Source: Spirosoma spitsbergense DSM 19989 (lineage in GTDB: Bacteria; Bacteroidota; Bacteroidia; Cytophagales; Spirosomataceae). From it: a stretch of 64,000 nt of DNA. The position numbers were made by a program, and so were the translations under genes. Location of the stretch: positions 1 to 64,000 of the forward strand of contig NZ_KB893411.1 of NCBI RefSeq assembly GCF_000374085.1. Reading direction: 5' to 3'. Numbering within the stretch: position 1 is the stretch's first letter; each line of letters begins with the position of its first letter. This document shows, one piece after another, positions 27,308-38,000 of the stretch. The notes beneath the pieces were generated by a model. That model was not told where the DNA came from. It did no database searches and was given only the letters and a program-made list of their open reading frames with translations.

Positions 27308-27886
27308 ATGAAAACGCTTTGTACACTACTCCTAACGGGCATTGGTTTCAGCGTAGTAGCCCAATCATCATTTGTCAACAAGCACATCACGAATGATGGC
27401 CATCAGCTCCGAATTCGCGTCGATATCGAAGACGATGGCCGTTCTGTGCACTATAGCCGCTCATTCGATGTGTCCGACATGGAAAAGACAACCGTGAAAG
27501 CACTCGAAAATCGCATTGTCGATTCGTTGGAGCAGCATGCTGCCGAACTAGATGCCGTAGTTATCGCTGACCCAGAACAGGGTAGTAAAACGAGGAAAAA
27601 ACAGGTTGATTACCGGGGGAACAAGGGGGCAGATACGGACGAGAACAGCCACCTGGAAGCGAATGCAACATCGTCGCTTTCTCCCGACGACGTAATGCCA
27701 TCATCCGTACTGGTTCGGGAAGACAAAGAGAACGGGCGGCTCTGGATGCAGTACGTTTTCCGGAAAGACGGCGACGAACTGATCATCGAACGTACTGCCA
27801 ATGTAATCGGTAAATCGGAGCACGAAAAACAGGTAATCATCCGGGATACCGAACGCAGCTTCGGTATCAAAACCGGTAATCAATAA
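27308..27886 (+). CDS. Secreted hypothetical protein
   Basis: The 192-aa product has a signal peptide (about residues 1-19, MKTLCTLLLTGIGFSVVAQ). The body is highly charged with beta-like segments (HQLRIRVDIEDDGRSVHYSR, LWMQYVFRKDGDELIIERTA, KQVIIRDTERSFGIKTGN) and an acidic, unstructured middle. I recognise no family. It is probably periplasmic. It is followed after 27 bases by another small hypothetical gene, so the two may be co-transcribed. Confidence 0.55.
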   Translation: MKTLCTLLLTGIGFSVVAQSSFVNKHITNDGHQLRIRVDIEDDGRSVHYSRSFDVSDMEKTTVKALENRIVDSLEQHAAELDAVVIADPEQGSKTRKKQVDYRGNKGADTDENSHLEANATSSLSPDDVMPSSVLVREDKENGRLWMQYVFRKDGDELIIERTANVIGKSEHEKQVIIRDTERSFGIKTGNQ

Positions 27887-27913
27887 CGTCCGCATTCCTT
27901 ATCTCCAAAGCCT

Positions 27914-28204
27914 ATGTCATACATCGCCATTCCCATATCTTCGATGCCTGGCAAACAGGACATAGAAATCGACGTGACCATCAATGGTCAAAAGCAGGCA
28001 TTGCACTACCGCGTCGAACTATTTTACTGGGGCGACTGCCTGTCACCCACATTCGACCGGGTCGAGTGCATTCAGCAATTGCTGGCCGACTACGACCGTA
28101 ACTGGACGTTATACTACATCGGCTCACCAACCGATGAGTTTGTGCCAATAACTTTTGTGAAAAAGGAAGATTTGGTCAAACAGCGACGAATGCTGAGAGC
28201 CTGA
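27914..28204 (+). CDS. Hypothetical protein
   Basis: The 96-aa product starts MSYIAIPISSMPGKQDIEID and is mixed alpha/beta with several aromatic residues (HYRVELFYWGDC, RNWTLYYIGSPTDEFVPITF) and a basic end. It has no signal peptide, so it is likely cytoplasmic. I do not recognise it. It follows the 192-aa secreted protein gene closely. Confidence 0.5.
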   Translation: MSYIAIPISSMPGKQDIEIDVTINGQKQALHYRVELFYWGDCLSPTFDRVECIQQLLADYDRNWTLYYIGSPTDEFVPITFVKKEDLVKQRRMLRA

Positions 28205-28332
28205 CTGGAAAATAACACGCTGAGGTATACAGTTACTTTTCAGCTTTTTTGAATCTGTTTCGCTGTGTCGTTCGTACATATGTTGGGAAATTTCTTATTC
28301 CAGCTAACCCCAGCTCCTTATCGACCAGCACC

Positions 28333-29790
28333 ATGAGGCACTTTTTTTTACTACTCGTTACCATCACTGTTAGTAGCGCTTCGTTGCAGGCTCAGAACGC
28401 CAAAACGATTGCTGACGCTATCCACTACACAAAGTTAGCGAACACCCTCCGGGAGGTCGACAAATCACCGGAATCGATTAGCCTGCTGAACCGGGCCATG
28501 CCTGCCTTCATTTCCGGCAAAAGTGTGTACTGGCAGGCCGTTGCCAACGAGTTGATTGGTCTTTCGTACAAAGACATCAAGGATACGACCAATGCCCTGG
28601 CTTACCTGCAAAAATCACTCGACCTGTATGGTAAACTGAAGTACGTAGCCAGCGGATGGGGGGTTAACGAAGTGATGCGGGCACTCTCCAGCAAAAATAT
28701 TTACGCTGGTATCCAGTTCAACCAAACGGGGGTGCGGGTGGCTATCTTCAAAACAAAGTACGAAAGCGATTTCTACGAGAAAGACATCAAAACAACCTTC
28801 GACATTCCAAACAACCTGCTGGTTGCCGATGCCTCCAATTCATTTAAAGGTAGCCAGGACGCGCTTCGGATTGGGCTTGACTCGATCCGGCGCTACCAGA
28901 TTCCCAACGAACGGATTTTTGTTGTGCTGAGCAGCGACATGAGTAATGAACTGGCCCATACACCAGAAGGGCGTAAAAGACTGTACACGCAGTTGGAGCG
29001 GGCCGTTCCGGGTACCGGACTTCGTATCGACACTACGTTTACTCCCGCACGCGAAGCTGAACTGTTCACCATTGGTGCCATTCCCCGAAAAGTGTGGCCG
29101 ACTACATCGGCTCTGAATGTGGGCAATAACAGTACGATGGGTGGCTATTTCGAGAGTGAAGCCAGCCGCCGGAATTACACCAATGTTGATAAGGATTTTC
29201 ATAAAATCACGCTGCCTCTTGGCATCAACACGCTTGTAAGCCAGATCGAGAGCAAAAAGTCGCTGGGCATGGATGCGTACCGGCGCGAAGCCCAGCTTGT
29301 AGTCCCGACCATAGCCGATTCTGCCCTGAAACCGTTCATCCAAAATCGGGATACGGGTTTGCAGGAACGTCGGACGGTAGGGTTAGGGGGGGATATTGTT
29401 CAGGCATTGGTTGCTTATCTGCACCCCGAAAAGGCGGGTGTTACGGCCGTAGCTGTTACGGTCAATGATATCGAACAGTTCAAGCGTATGGCCCTGACGG
29501 ATTACAAAGCCCTGACCCGCCCCGACCTGAAAGATATTCCCAACGCGGGTATACGCCGTCAGGCCGAGCAGGATATCAATGCATCTCAGAATCAACTCAG
29601 TGAAAAGCAGCTCATTGCCGGTGCTTTGTGGCTCGATTATATCACGCGGGTGTACAACAACTCACTGGGGTCCAAACGATTTGTGTTCATCCGAAACTCG
29701 GACTTAGGCTGGGTAACGGGTAAATTTCTGGAAACGATCAACAACGAGTACGAATCTACTATTGCCAAAGGCGACTTCTATACGCGCTAA
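28333..29790 (+). CDS. Secreted TPR protein with a divergent Ppx/GppA-like (actin-fold) domain
   Basis: From the ATG at 28333 the product is 485 aa, with a clear signal peptide (MRHFFLLLVTITVSSASLQA). Residues about 25-105 look like TPR helices (ALAYLQKSLDLYGKLKYVAS). The rest follows the motif order of Ppx/GppA phosphatases: a first phosphate-like loop (YAGIQFNQTGVRVAIFKTK), FVVLSSDMSNEL, an REAELFTIGAI segment where the family has GEEEARL, KITLPLGINTL, GLGGDIVQAL as second loop, then QLIAGALWLDYI and a terminal DLGWVTGKF. Known family members are cytoplasmic. The family link is inference from weak motifs. A bidirectional terminator follows at 29811-29861. Confidence 0.55.
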   Translation: MRHFFLLLVTITVSSASLQAQNAKTIADAIHYTKLANTLREVDKSPESISLLNRAMPAFISGKSVYWQAVANELIGLSYKDIKDTTNALAYLQKSLDLYGKLKYVASGWGVNEVMRALSSKNIYAGIQFNQTGVRVAIFKTKYESDFYEKDIKTTFDIPNNLLVADASNSFKGSQDALRIGLDSIRRYQIPNERIFVVLSSDMSNELAHTPEGRKRLYTQLERAVPGTGLRIDTTFTPAREAELFTIGAIPRKVWPTTSALNVGNNSTMGGYFESEASRRNYTNVDKDFHKITLPLGINTLVSQIESKKSLGMDAYRREAQLVVPTIADSALKPFIQNRDTGLQERRTVGLGGDIVQALVAYLHPEKAGVTAVAVTVNDIEQFKRMALTDYKALTRPDLKDIPNAGIRRQAEQDINASQNQLSEKQLIAGALWLDYITRVYNNSLGSKRFVFIRNSDLGWVTGKFLETINNEYESTIAKGDFYTR

Positions 29791-29810
29791 CGCAACGGTA
29801 TCACTGGTAC

Positions 29811-29861
29811 AAAAAAAGAGAATCGACCGAGACTTGTACGCTTCGGTCGATTCTCTTTTTT
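29811..29861. terminator. Bidirectional terminator between the TPR/Ppx-like gene and pgi
   Basis: A perfect stem (AAAAAAGAGAATCGACCGA against its complement ending in TCTTTTTT) with a 12-base loop lies between two convergent genes. It has an A-run on the left and a T-run on the right, so it can end transcription in both directions. Confidence 0.85.
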
Positions 29862-29918
29862 ATATCGTGCCAACTCACCCAAAGACACTGGATGATCATT
29901 TGGGTGAGGAACAGACTA

Positions 29919-31607
<1,689 letters not shown>

Positions 31608-31712
31608 TCAGTGGTTCGTTTACGGCTAACTATCCCGTTATAGACGTAGAACTAAAAACCATAAACCTACTTGTCGGCGCGAATATCGGGAATCCCGGCA
31701 ACTTTTTTCGGC

Positions 31713-31720
31713 TATTTTTG
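31713..31720 (+). promoter_or_regulatory. Predicted -7 promoter element of the GT39 gene
   Basis: TATTTTTG fits the Bacteroidota -7 consensus TAnnTTTG and lies 53 bases before the start codon. I see no TTG at the right distance upstream, so the call is weak. Confidence 0.35.
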
Positions 31721-31773
31721 TGCTTCTTTCCCCGCTGGCAGGTCGGGCTTTTTTGACATGACTCCCCGTATTA

Positions 31774-33438
31774 ATGAATCAAAAACTCTTTTATTCGCTT
31801 ATTCTGGTTGCGCTGGGAGCCTTATTTTTTATTCCGTTTCTGGGTGGTGTCCGGCTCTTCGACTGGGACGAAATTAACTTCGCAGAGGCCGCCCGCGAGA
31901 TGATTGTACTGAGCGACTACCTGCACGTTCACATTGATTTCAAACCCTTCTACGAAAAACCGCCCCTGTTTTTCTGGCTTCAGTCGGCCATGATGAATCT
32001 GTTCGGCATCAACGAATTTGCTGCCCGGCTACCGAATGCTATTTGCGGCATCATTTCGCTGGTTTACCTGTACAACCTCGGCGAAAAACTGCACGGTCAT
32101 CGCTTCGGGTTGCTTTGGGCAGTGGCTTATCTGGGTTCGGTTACACCCCATCTGTACTTTCGCTCCGGTATTATCGATCCCTTTTTCAACCTCTTTATTT
32201 TCATTGGACTGGTCAACCTGATCCTGGCTTCCTGGAAACGGGAGCGGCTGGGGGGCGCCATGACGGCGCCCAAACGTGAGTGGACGTACCTGCTGATTGG
32301 CGGCTTTGTGCTGGGACTGGCCATCCTGACAAAAGGGCCGGTTGCCTACCTCATTATTTGTCTGGTACTACTGGTGTACTGGATGCTGGGACGATTTCGG
32401 TGGTTTATCACACCGGCGCAGTTTCTAACTTTTTCCCTGGCGGCTTCGCTGATGTCGCTGGCCTGGTATGGGCTGGATGTGTACCTGCACGGCCCCGCGC
32501 TGATGCGTGAATTTCTGGCGTATAATATTCGCCTGTTCAGTACGCCGGATGCCGGTCATGTGGGGTTTCCGGGTTTTCATGTCATTATGCTGCTGGTTGG
32601 CTGTTTTCCGGCATCCATCTTTGCCATTCGGGCATTGGGCTCGCTGTTTATCGAGCGTAATTACCAGCGCGAGTTTAAGCGGTGGATGCTCATTCTATTT
32701 TGGGTAGTGTTGGTTCTGTTCAGTCTGGTGCAATCGAAAATCGTCCACTATTCTTCACTCTGCTATTTTCCGCTAACGTACCTGGCCGCCCTGACGCTGG
32801 TGCAACTGGAAGAGCGAAAAATCCAGTTCAATAACTGGATGCGGGCCGGGTTGATACTCATTGGAGGGATTTACGTCGTAGCCCTTATTGGTATGCCCAT
32901 TCTGGCGCATCACATGGACATTGTGCGGCAATATGCCGACCAGGATGCCTTCTCGCAGGGGAATCTGGATGCCAGCATAAACTGGCCGTGGTGGACGTTG
33001 ATACCCGGAATCTGGCTATTGATTGTCCTCACGTTGGCTTTCCGATGGTATAACCAGCGCGAAACGGCGCAGGCATCCATAACGCTTTTGGGGGGGATGG
33101 CGGTGTTTATTACGCTTACTCTCTGGTTTTTTATCGGGCGTATCGAAGGGATTTCACAAGCCGCAGCTATGGCGTTTTTCGAGCGGGCGCAGGAGCAGGA
33201 TGTATACGTAAAGACCTACGGCTACCACAGCTACGGCCCGTATTTTTATACGATGAAACAGCCATCTGCCAATCCCAATTACTACAACGACGAATGGTTG
33301 CTGCGGGGGCGGATTGACAAAGATGTGCTCTTCATTCGCCACGCCAGCGAGGAGCCGACATTGCTCGACTCATTACCTGATGTGCGAAAGACGGGTGCTA
33401 AAAATGGGTTTGTCTTTTACCGAAGGCGGGTAAGGTGA
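31774..33438 (+). CDS. GT39/ArnT-like membrane glycosyltransferase
   Basis: The 554-aa multi-span protein opens with a membrane helix followed by LFDWDEINFAEAAREMI, the D-E/D-E motif of the first periplasmic loop in PMT/ArnT (GT39, GT-C) enzymes, then YEKPPLFFWLQ. About 10-12 hydrophobic segments follow, with a soluble C-terminal part of roughly 90 residues. Such proteins transfer sugars from polyprenyl-phosphate donors to lipid A, proteins or glycans on the periplasmic side; the acceptor here is unknown. It precedes a small lipoprotein gene by 65 bases. Confidence 0.85.
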   Translation: MNQKLFYSLILVALGALFFIPFLGGVRLFDWDEINFAEAAREMIVLSDYLHVHIDFKPFYEKPPLFFWLQSAMMNLFGINEFAARLPNAICGIISLVYLYNLGEKLHGHRFGLLWAVAYLGSVTPHLYFRSGIIDPFFNLFIFIGLVNLILASWKRERLGGAMTAPKREWTYLLIGGFVLGLAILTKGPVAYLIICLVLLVYWMLGRFRWFITPAQFLTFSLAASLMSLAWYGLDVYLHGPALMREFLAYNIRLFSTPDAGHVGFPGFHVIMLLVGCFPASIFAIRALGSLFIERNYQREFKRWMLILFWVVLVLFSLVQSKIVHYSSLCYFPLTYLAALTLVQLEERKIQFNNWMRAGLILIGGIYVVALIGMPILAHHMDIVRQYADQDAFSQGNLDASINWPWWTLIPGIWLLIVLTLAFRWYNQRETAQASITLLGGMAVFITLTLWFFIGRIEGISQAAAMAFFERAQEQDVYVKTYGYHSYGPYFYTMKQPSANPNYYNDEWLLRGRIDKDVLFIRHASEEPTLLDSLPDVRKTGAKNGFVFYRRRVR

Positions 33439-33503
33439 TTTGCTGTGCTGAAAACTGTTGACCCGGCCGGACAGTTATAGCGTACAGGTAACTTCTAACA
33501 ACG

Positions 33504-33917
33504 ATGCGCCATCTCTTACTCAAAAACCTGATTCGCTTTGCCACCCTGCCAATTGGGTTGATTTGTCTGACAATTTATCTGCCGGGCTGTAGTGCTGGTA
33601 ACTCATCAAGCTCAGGAACCACAAAAAAGATGAGCATATCGGTGGGCGACATCAGAGAAATATCCCTGCCCGGGAGTGGCGATGGGTCAATGGAACTGAT
33701 TGGTACCTCCGATAATCAGGAGATTGTAGACGTATCGCGCCGGGAGTTGGCTCCGGCAGTAGATACACTCAAACGAATGGATACCGGCTCCACGGTTTTT
33801 CAGATTAAAGGGATCACGGCGGGTAAAGCCAATGTCGTTTTCAGGAAGCAGGCAATGGGCGCAACGGGGAATGGTCAACCCGTACGAACGTATATCGTGC
33901 AGGTAAAAGCAAAATAA
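33504..33917 (+). CDS. Chagasin-like (I42 inhibitor-type) lipoprotein
   Basis: The 137-aa product has a lipoprotein signal with lipobox LPGC (Cys29). The mature part has VGDIREISLPGSGDGSMELI near its start, SDNQEIVDVSR in the middle and STVFQIKGITAGKANVVFRK toward the end. This order resembles chagasin/I42 cysteine-protease inhibitors (VGD.f.i.LP....W, .F.f.a...G...i.f.y), though the tryptophan loop is not clear. It may inhibit a protease in the periplasm or at the outer membrane. It follows the GT39 gene on the same strand. Confidence 0.5.
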   Translation: MRHLLLKNLIRFATLPIGLICLTIYLPGCSAGNSSSSGTTKKMSISVGDIREISLPGSGDGSMELIGTSDNQEIVDVSRRELAPAVDTLKRMDTGSTVFQIKGITAGKANVVFRKQAMGATGNGQPVRTYIVQVKAK

Positions 33918-33956
33918 ATCTGGCCATCGGTCAGCCGCGCCCGTGGGGTCAGCGCA

Positions 33957-34961
33957 TCAAATCCGCTGAATCAGTTCGGCCACTTTGTGCACTTCCCGGC
34001 CCATAATGTGGTCGATGATAGACTGCGCGTGTTCACGACCGTTTTCGATGAACACCTTCTCGGTGTAAATACCCGCCAGCACCGTACCACACACGTACAG
34101 TCCGGGTACGTTGGTTTCGAACGTTTCCCTGTCGAAAACCGGTACCTGCGTTTCCGGATTCAGGTCAATACCACAACGGGTTAGCAGGGCCGCATCAGGA
34201 ATGTAGCCGGTCAGGATAAAGACGAAGTCGGCGGGGATTTGCCGTTCTTCGCCCGTTTTTAGGTCATTGACCGTTATCGAGTGTTCGTCGATTTGAGTAA
34301 CGCAGGCGTTGAATACCGTTTTGATTTTTCCCTCTTTCACCCGGTTTTTTACATCGGGCACCAGCCAGTATTTCACCGTACTTCGAAAATCTTCACCCCG
34401 GTGTACCACCGTAATGTTTACGTCGTGCCGGTACAATTCCAGCGCGGCCTCAACGGCAGAATTCGATGCGCCGATAATAACCACGTTCGTAAATGAATAT
34501 TTGAACGGTTCATCGTAATAATGAGACACGTGGGGCAGTTTCTCACCCGGAATGTTGAGCCAGCGGGGGCGCGTGAAATAGCCCGTAGCCATAATGACCT
34601 TGTGAGCATAGTACGTTCCGCCGGTAGTAGTCGTAACGGTGAACAGCTCACCTTCCTTCGTAACGTCCCAGACTTTCTCGAACAGCTTGAAATTCAGGTG
34701 GTAGTAAGCCGCTGCTTTACGGTAGTACTGCAGGGCTTCGTCGCGACCGGCTTTCACGTCGGAAATGGCAAAAGGGAGTCCCCCAATCTCGATGTTCTCG
34801 GCGGTCGAAAAGAAGCGCATCCGGCGGGGGTATTGGCGGATTGACTCGGTCAGGCTTCCCATTTCCAGGATTAGATGGCTAAGCCCGGCTTTGGCCGCTT
34901 CGATACCGGCGGCAAGGCCACAAGGCCCACCACCCACTATAATGACATCAACAGGTTGCAT
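33957..34961 (-). CDS. ypdA: YpdA-type bacillithiol disulfide reductase
   Basis: The 334-aa FAD/NAD(P)H oxidoreductase starts with VIIVGGGPCGLAAGIEAAKA (FAD-binding GxGxxG). It has the ESIRQYPRRMRFFSTAENIE stretch diagnostic of the YpdA family, and a second Rossmann motif, VVIIGASNSAVEAALEL, for NADPH. A late ILTGYIPDAALL matches the thioredoxin-reductase-like C-terminal region. Members reduce bacillithiol disulfide to maintain redox balance in the cytoplasm. The CxxC of true thioredoxin reductases is absent. The gene lies alone and leftward, downstream of the adhesin terminator. Confidence 0.85.
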   Translation of the reverse strand: MQPVDVIIVGGGPCGLAAGIEAAKAGLSHLILEMGSLTESIRQYPRRMRFFSTAENIEIGGLPFAISDVKAGRDEALQYYRKAAAYYHLNFKLFEKVWDVTKEGELFTVTTTTGGTYYAHKVIMATGYFTRPRWLNIPGEKLPHVSHYYDEPFKYSFTNVVIIGASNSAVEAALELYRHDVNITVVHRGEDFRSTVKYWLVPDVKNRVKEGKIKTVFNACVTQIDEHSITVNDLKTGEERQIPADFVFILTGYIPDAALLTRCGIDLNPETQVPVFDRETFETNVPGLYVCGTVLAGIYTEKVFIENGREHAQSIIDHIMGREVHKVAELIQRI

Positions 34962-34993
34962 ATGACTATGTTACTTATACTACTCTAACACAC

Positions 34994-35030
34994 AAAAAGT
35001 CCCCAAAGGTTGCGCTAAGGGGACTTTTTA
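34994..35030 (-). terminator. Terminator of the SprB-repeat adhesin gene
   Basis: AAAAAGTCCCC (34994-35004) pairs exactly with GGGGACTTTTT (35019-35029) across a 14-base loop. Read leftward it ends in TTTTT, just beyond the stop of the adhesin at 35051. Confidence 0.8.
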
Positions 35031-35050
35031 TGGGGTTGGTCTGCTGGTAT

Positions 35051-38000
35051 TTACTTTTTGCTCCTTCTCACCACAATTGGAATACAGGTGGCAGGAGGGC
35101 AAACAAATGGTACGACCGCCAGACTAGCCGAAACCCGGCAGCCATTGCTGGCAGTGGCCGTAACAACGTACGTACCATCATCAGTTGCTTTGGCTTCTGA
35201 CCCAATGGCGGTGAAGTTATTGGGACCTGTCCAGCTTAAAGTGGCACCCGGCGCTGTAGCTGCCACGGTGGCGGCACAGGTTTCACAGTTTTTGGCCACT
35301 ACCGTTGTTGTCATTACCGGCGTTACCGTATTGGACGTAACAGGGGTGCTGACAATGGTATTGCACCCATTACTGCCTGTCACGGTCGCGGAATACGGCC
35401 CTGCCGTGCTGACCGTGATGCTGGCTGTGGTCTGGCCCGTATTCCAAAGGTAGGTATACGGGCCAGCACCACCTGTTACCGTGGTACTTAGCATACCCGA
35501 TTGACTGGTACAGGTTAGTTCCAGCGTATTGACTAAAGCCCTTGGGACTGTCGTTTCAGACACAACCGAGGTGGTGGCAGTCGTAATACAACCGTTGGCT
35601 CCGGTAACCGTGACGGAGTAAGGTCCGGCCTCACTGGCCGTGATGCTGGCTGTTGCAGCCCCCGTATTCCACCGGTAGCTATACGGAGCGGTACCATCCG
35701 TGGTACTGGCGGTAAGTATGCCTGACAGTGTAGTACAAGTCAGTGTCAGTGCATTGACCGAAACGCTGGGTACGGCCGTCCCGGACACCACACTGGCACT
35801 GGTTGATGTCGAGCAGCCGTTGGCCCCCGTAATCACAACTGAATACGAACCGGCACTGCCGACACTGATACCAGGGGTACTGGCGTTGGTACTCCACCGA
35901 TACGTGTACGGAGCGGTGCCACCCGTTACGCTGGCCGTTAAATTGCCGGATGGATTGGTGCAGGTCAGGGTCAGACTATTGACCGATGCGCTGGGTACGA
36001 CCGTTTCGGACGTGACCGTCGCAGCAACCGTAGCGATGCAGCCGTTGGCACCTGCGACGGTCACGGAGTATGGACCCGCCGAACTGGCCGTGATGTCGTT
36101 TGTAGTCGCTCCTGTACTCCATAGATAGGTGTAGGGTGCGGTGCCACCAGTTACACGGGTGGAAAGCGTACCCGTTGGGCTGATGCAGGTCAGCGTCAGG
36201 GAATTAACGAACGATACCGGAACGGCTGTGTTGGAGATGACCGTTACCGTAGCGGCAGAACTACAGCCATTTGCACCCGTTACCGTAACCGAATATGGCC
36301 CGGCCTCACTGGCCATGATACTGGCGCTGGTAGCTCCCGTGTTCCATAAATAGGTGTATGGAGTGTCTCCCCCTATTACACCGGCAGTGAGCCTACCCGA
36401 CGGATTCGTGCAAGTCAACGTCAACGCATTGACTGATACGCCTGGCTGATTCGTATCCTGAACAACGCTGGCAACCGCCGAAGATGAGCAGCCGTTAGTG
36501 CCGGTGAGGACCACTGAATAGGATCCTGCCCTGCCCACGCTGATGGATGGGGTGTTTGCAGTGGTACTCCACTGGTAAGTATACGGAGCGGTGCCGCCCG
36601 TGGCATTAGCGGTCAGTGTACCCGCTGGTCTGGCGCAGGTTAGTGTCTGGCTGTTGACCGATGCGGTGGGTACTGCCGTATCAGAAATAACTGCGGTGCT
36701 GGCTACCGTCTGACAGCCATTTGCTCCGGTGACCGTAACGGAGTAAGGGCCATCCGTATTGGCAGTGATACCTGCCGTTGTCTGACCCGTATTCCACTGG
36801 TAGGTATACGGAGCGGTGCCGCCCATGGCGTTCGCTGTGAGTAGCCCCGATGGGTTAGCACAGGTTAGCGTCAAACTATTGAGGGAGGTACCTGGCGGGA
36901 CTACATCGGATGAGACAGTGGCCGTAGCTGTTGTGACACAACCATTCGCACTGGTAACGGTTACCGAGTAAGGCCCGGCTGTGTTGACGGCAATACGCTG
37001 GCTGGAAACTCCCGTGCTCCATTGGTAGGAGAACGGTGCTGTCCCCCCCGATACACTGGCCGTGAGCGTACCTGTTGGGTTTACACAGGTTAACGTCAGG
37101 CTGTTGACAGAGGCACCAGAGGCCATTGTATCAGCCGTAACCGTAGTAGTAGCTGTTGTGACACAACCATTGCTACCGGTAACAGTGACCGAATACGGCC
37201 CGGCTGCACTACCCACGGTAATGTCGGGAGAAGTAGCTCCCGTGCTCCACAAATAGGTGTAAGGACTACTGCCCCCCGATACGCTGGCTGTGAGTGTACC
37301 CGTTGGATTAGCGCAATTCAGGGCCAGATTATTGACACTCACTACCGGCGTCGTCAGGTCGGCTGTAACGGTTGACGTTGCCACTGTACGGCAGCCATTG
37401 CTACCGGTAACCGTGAGCGAATATGGCCCGGCTGTGTTGACGGCAATACGCTGGCTGGAAACTCCCGTACTCCATTGGTAGGAGAACGGTGATGTGCCCC
37501 CCGATACGCTGGCCGTGAGTGTACCCGTTGGGTTTATACAGGTTAATGTCAGGCTGTTGACAGAGGCCACCGGAACGGCCGTATTGGCTATTACGGTGGC
37601 GATTGCCAGTGGCGATTGTACGCTGGTGCAGGCTGGATTGCCTACGGTAAGGGTATAGATACCCACTTCTGACACGGAAGGGTTTTGCTGGGTGCTGCTA
37701 AACCCGTTCGGCCCTGTCCAGGTATAGGTAACGTTGGTAGCAGCGGAACCATTTCCGTAAAGAGCCTGCCCATTCAGCGTAATCTGTATGGTCGAACAGC
37801 TCACTGTTCCACCCGTTGCCGAAGCGGAAACCGCTGGTGAAACAGTGAGCACCGTCTGGCTACTCTGCCGGCAGTTAGGGTCGGCTGGCATGGGCCATAC
37901 CAACGCATAGATGTATTGACTAACCATCCCGGCCGTGTTATTGGTTGTATTGACAACAGGGTTACGGAGCACAGTACGACCGGTAGTCGGGTCTGGTAAT

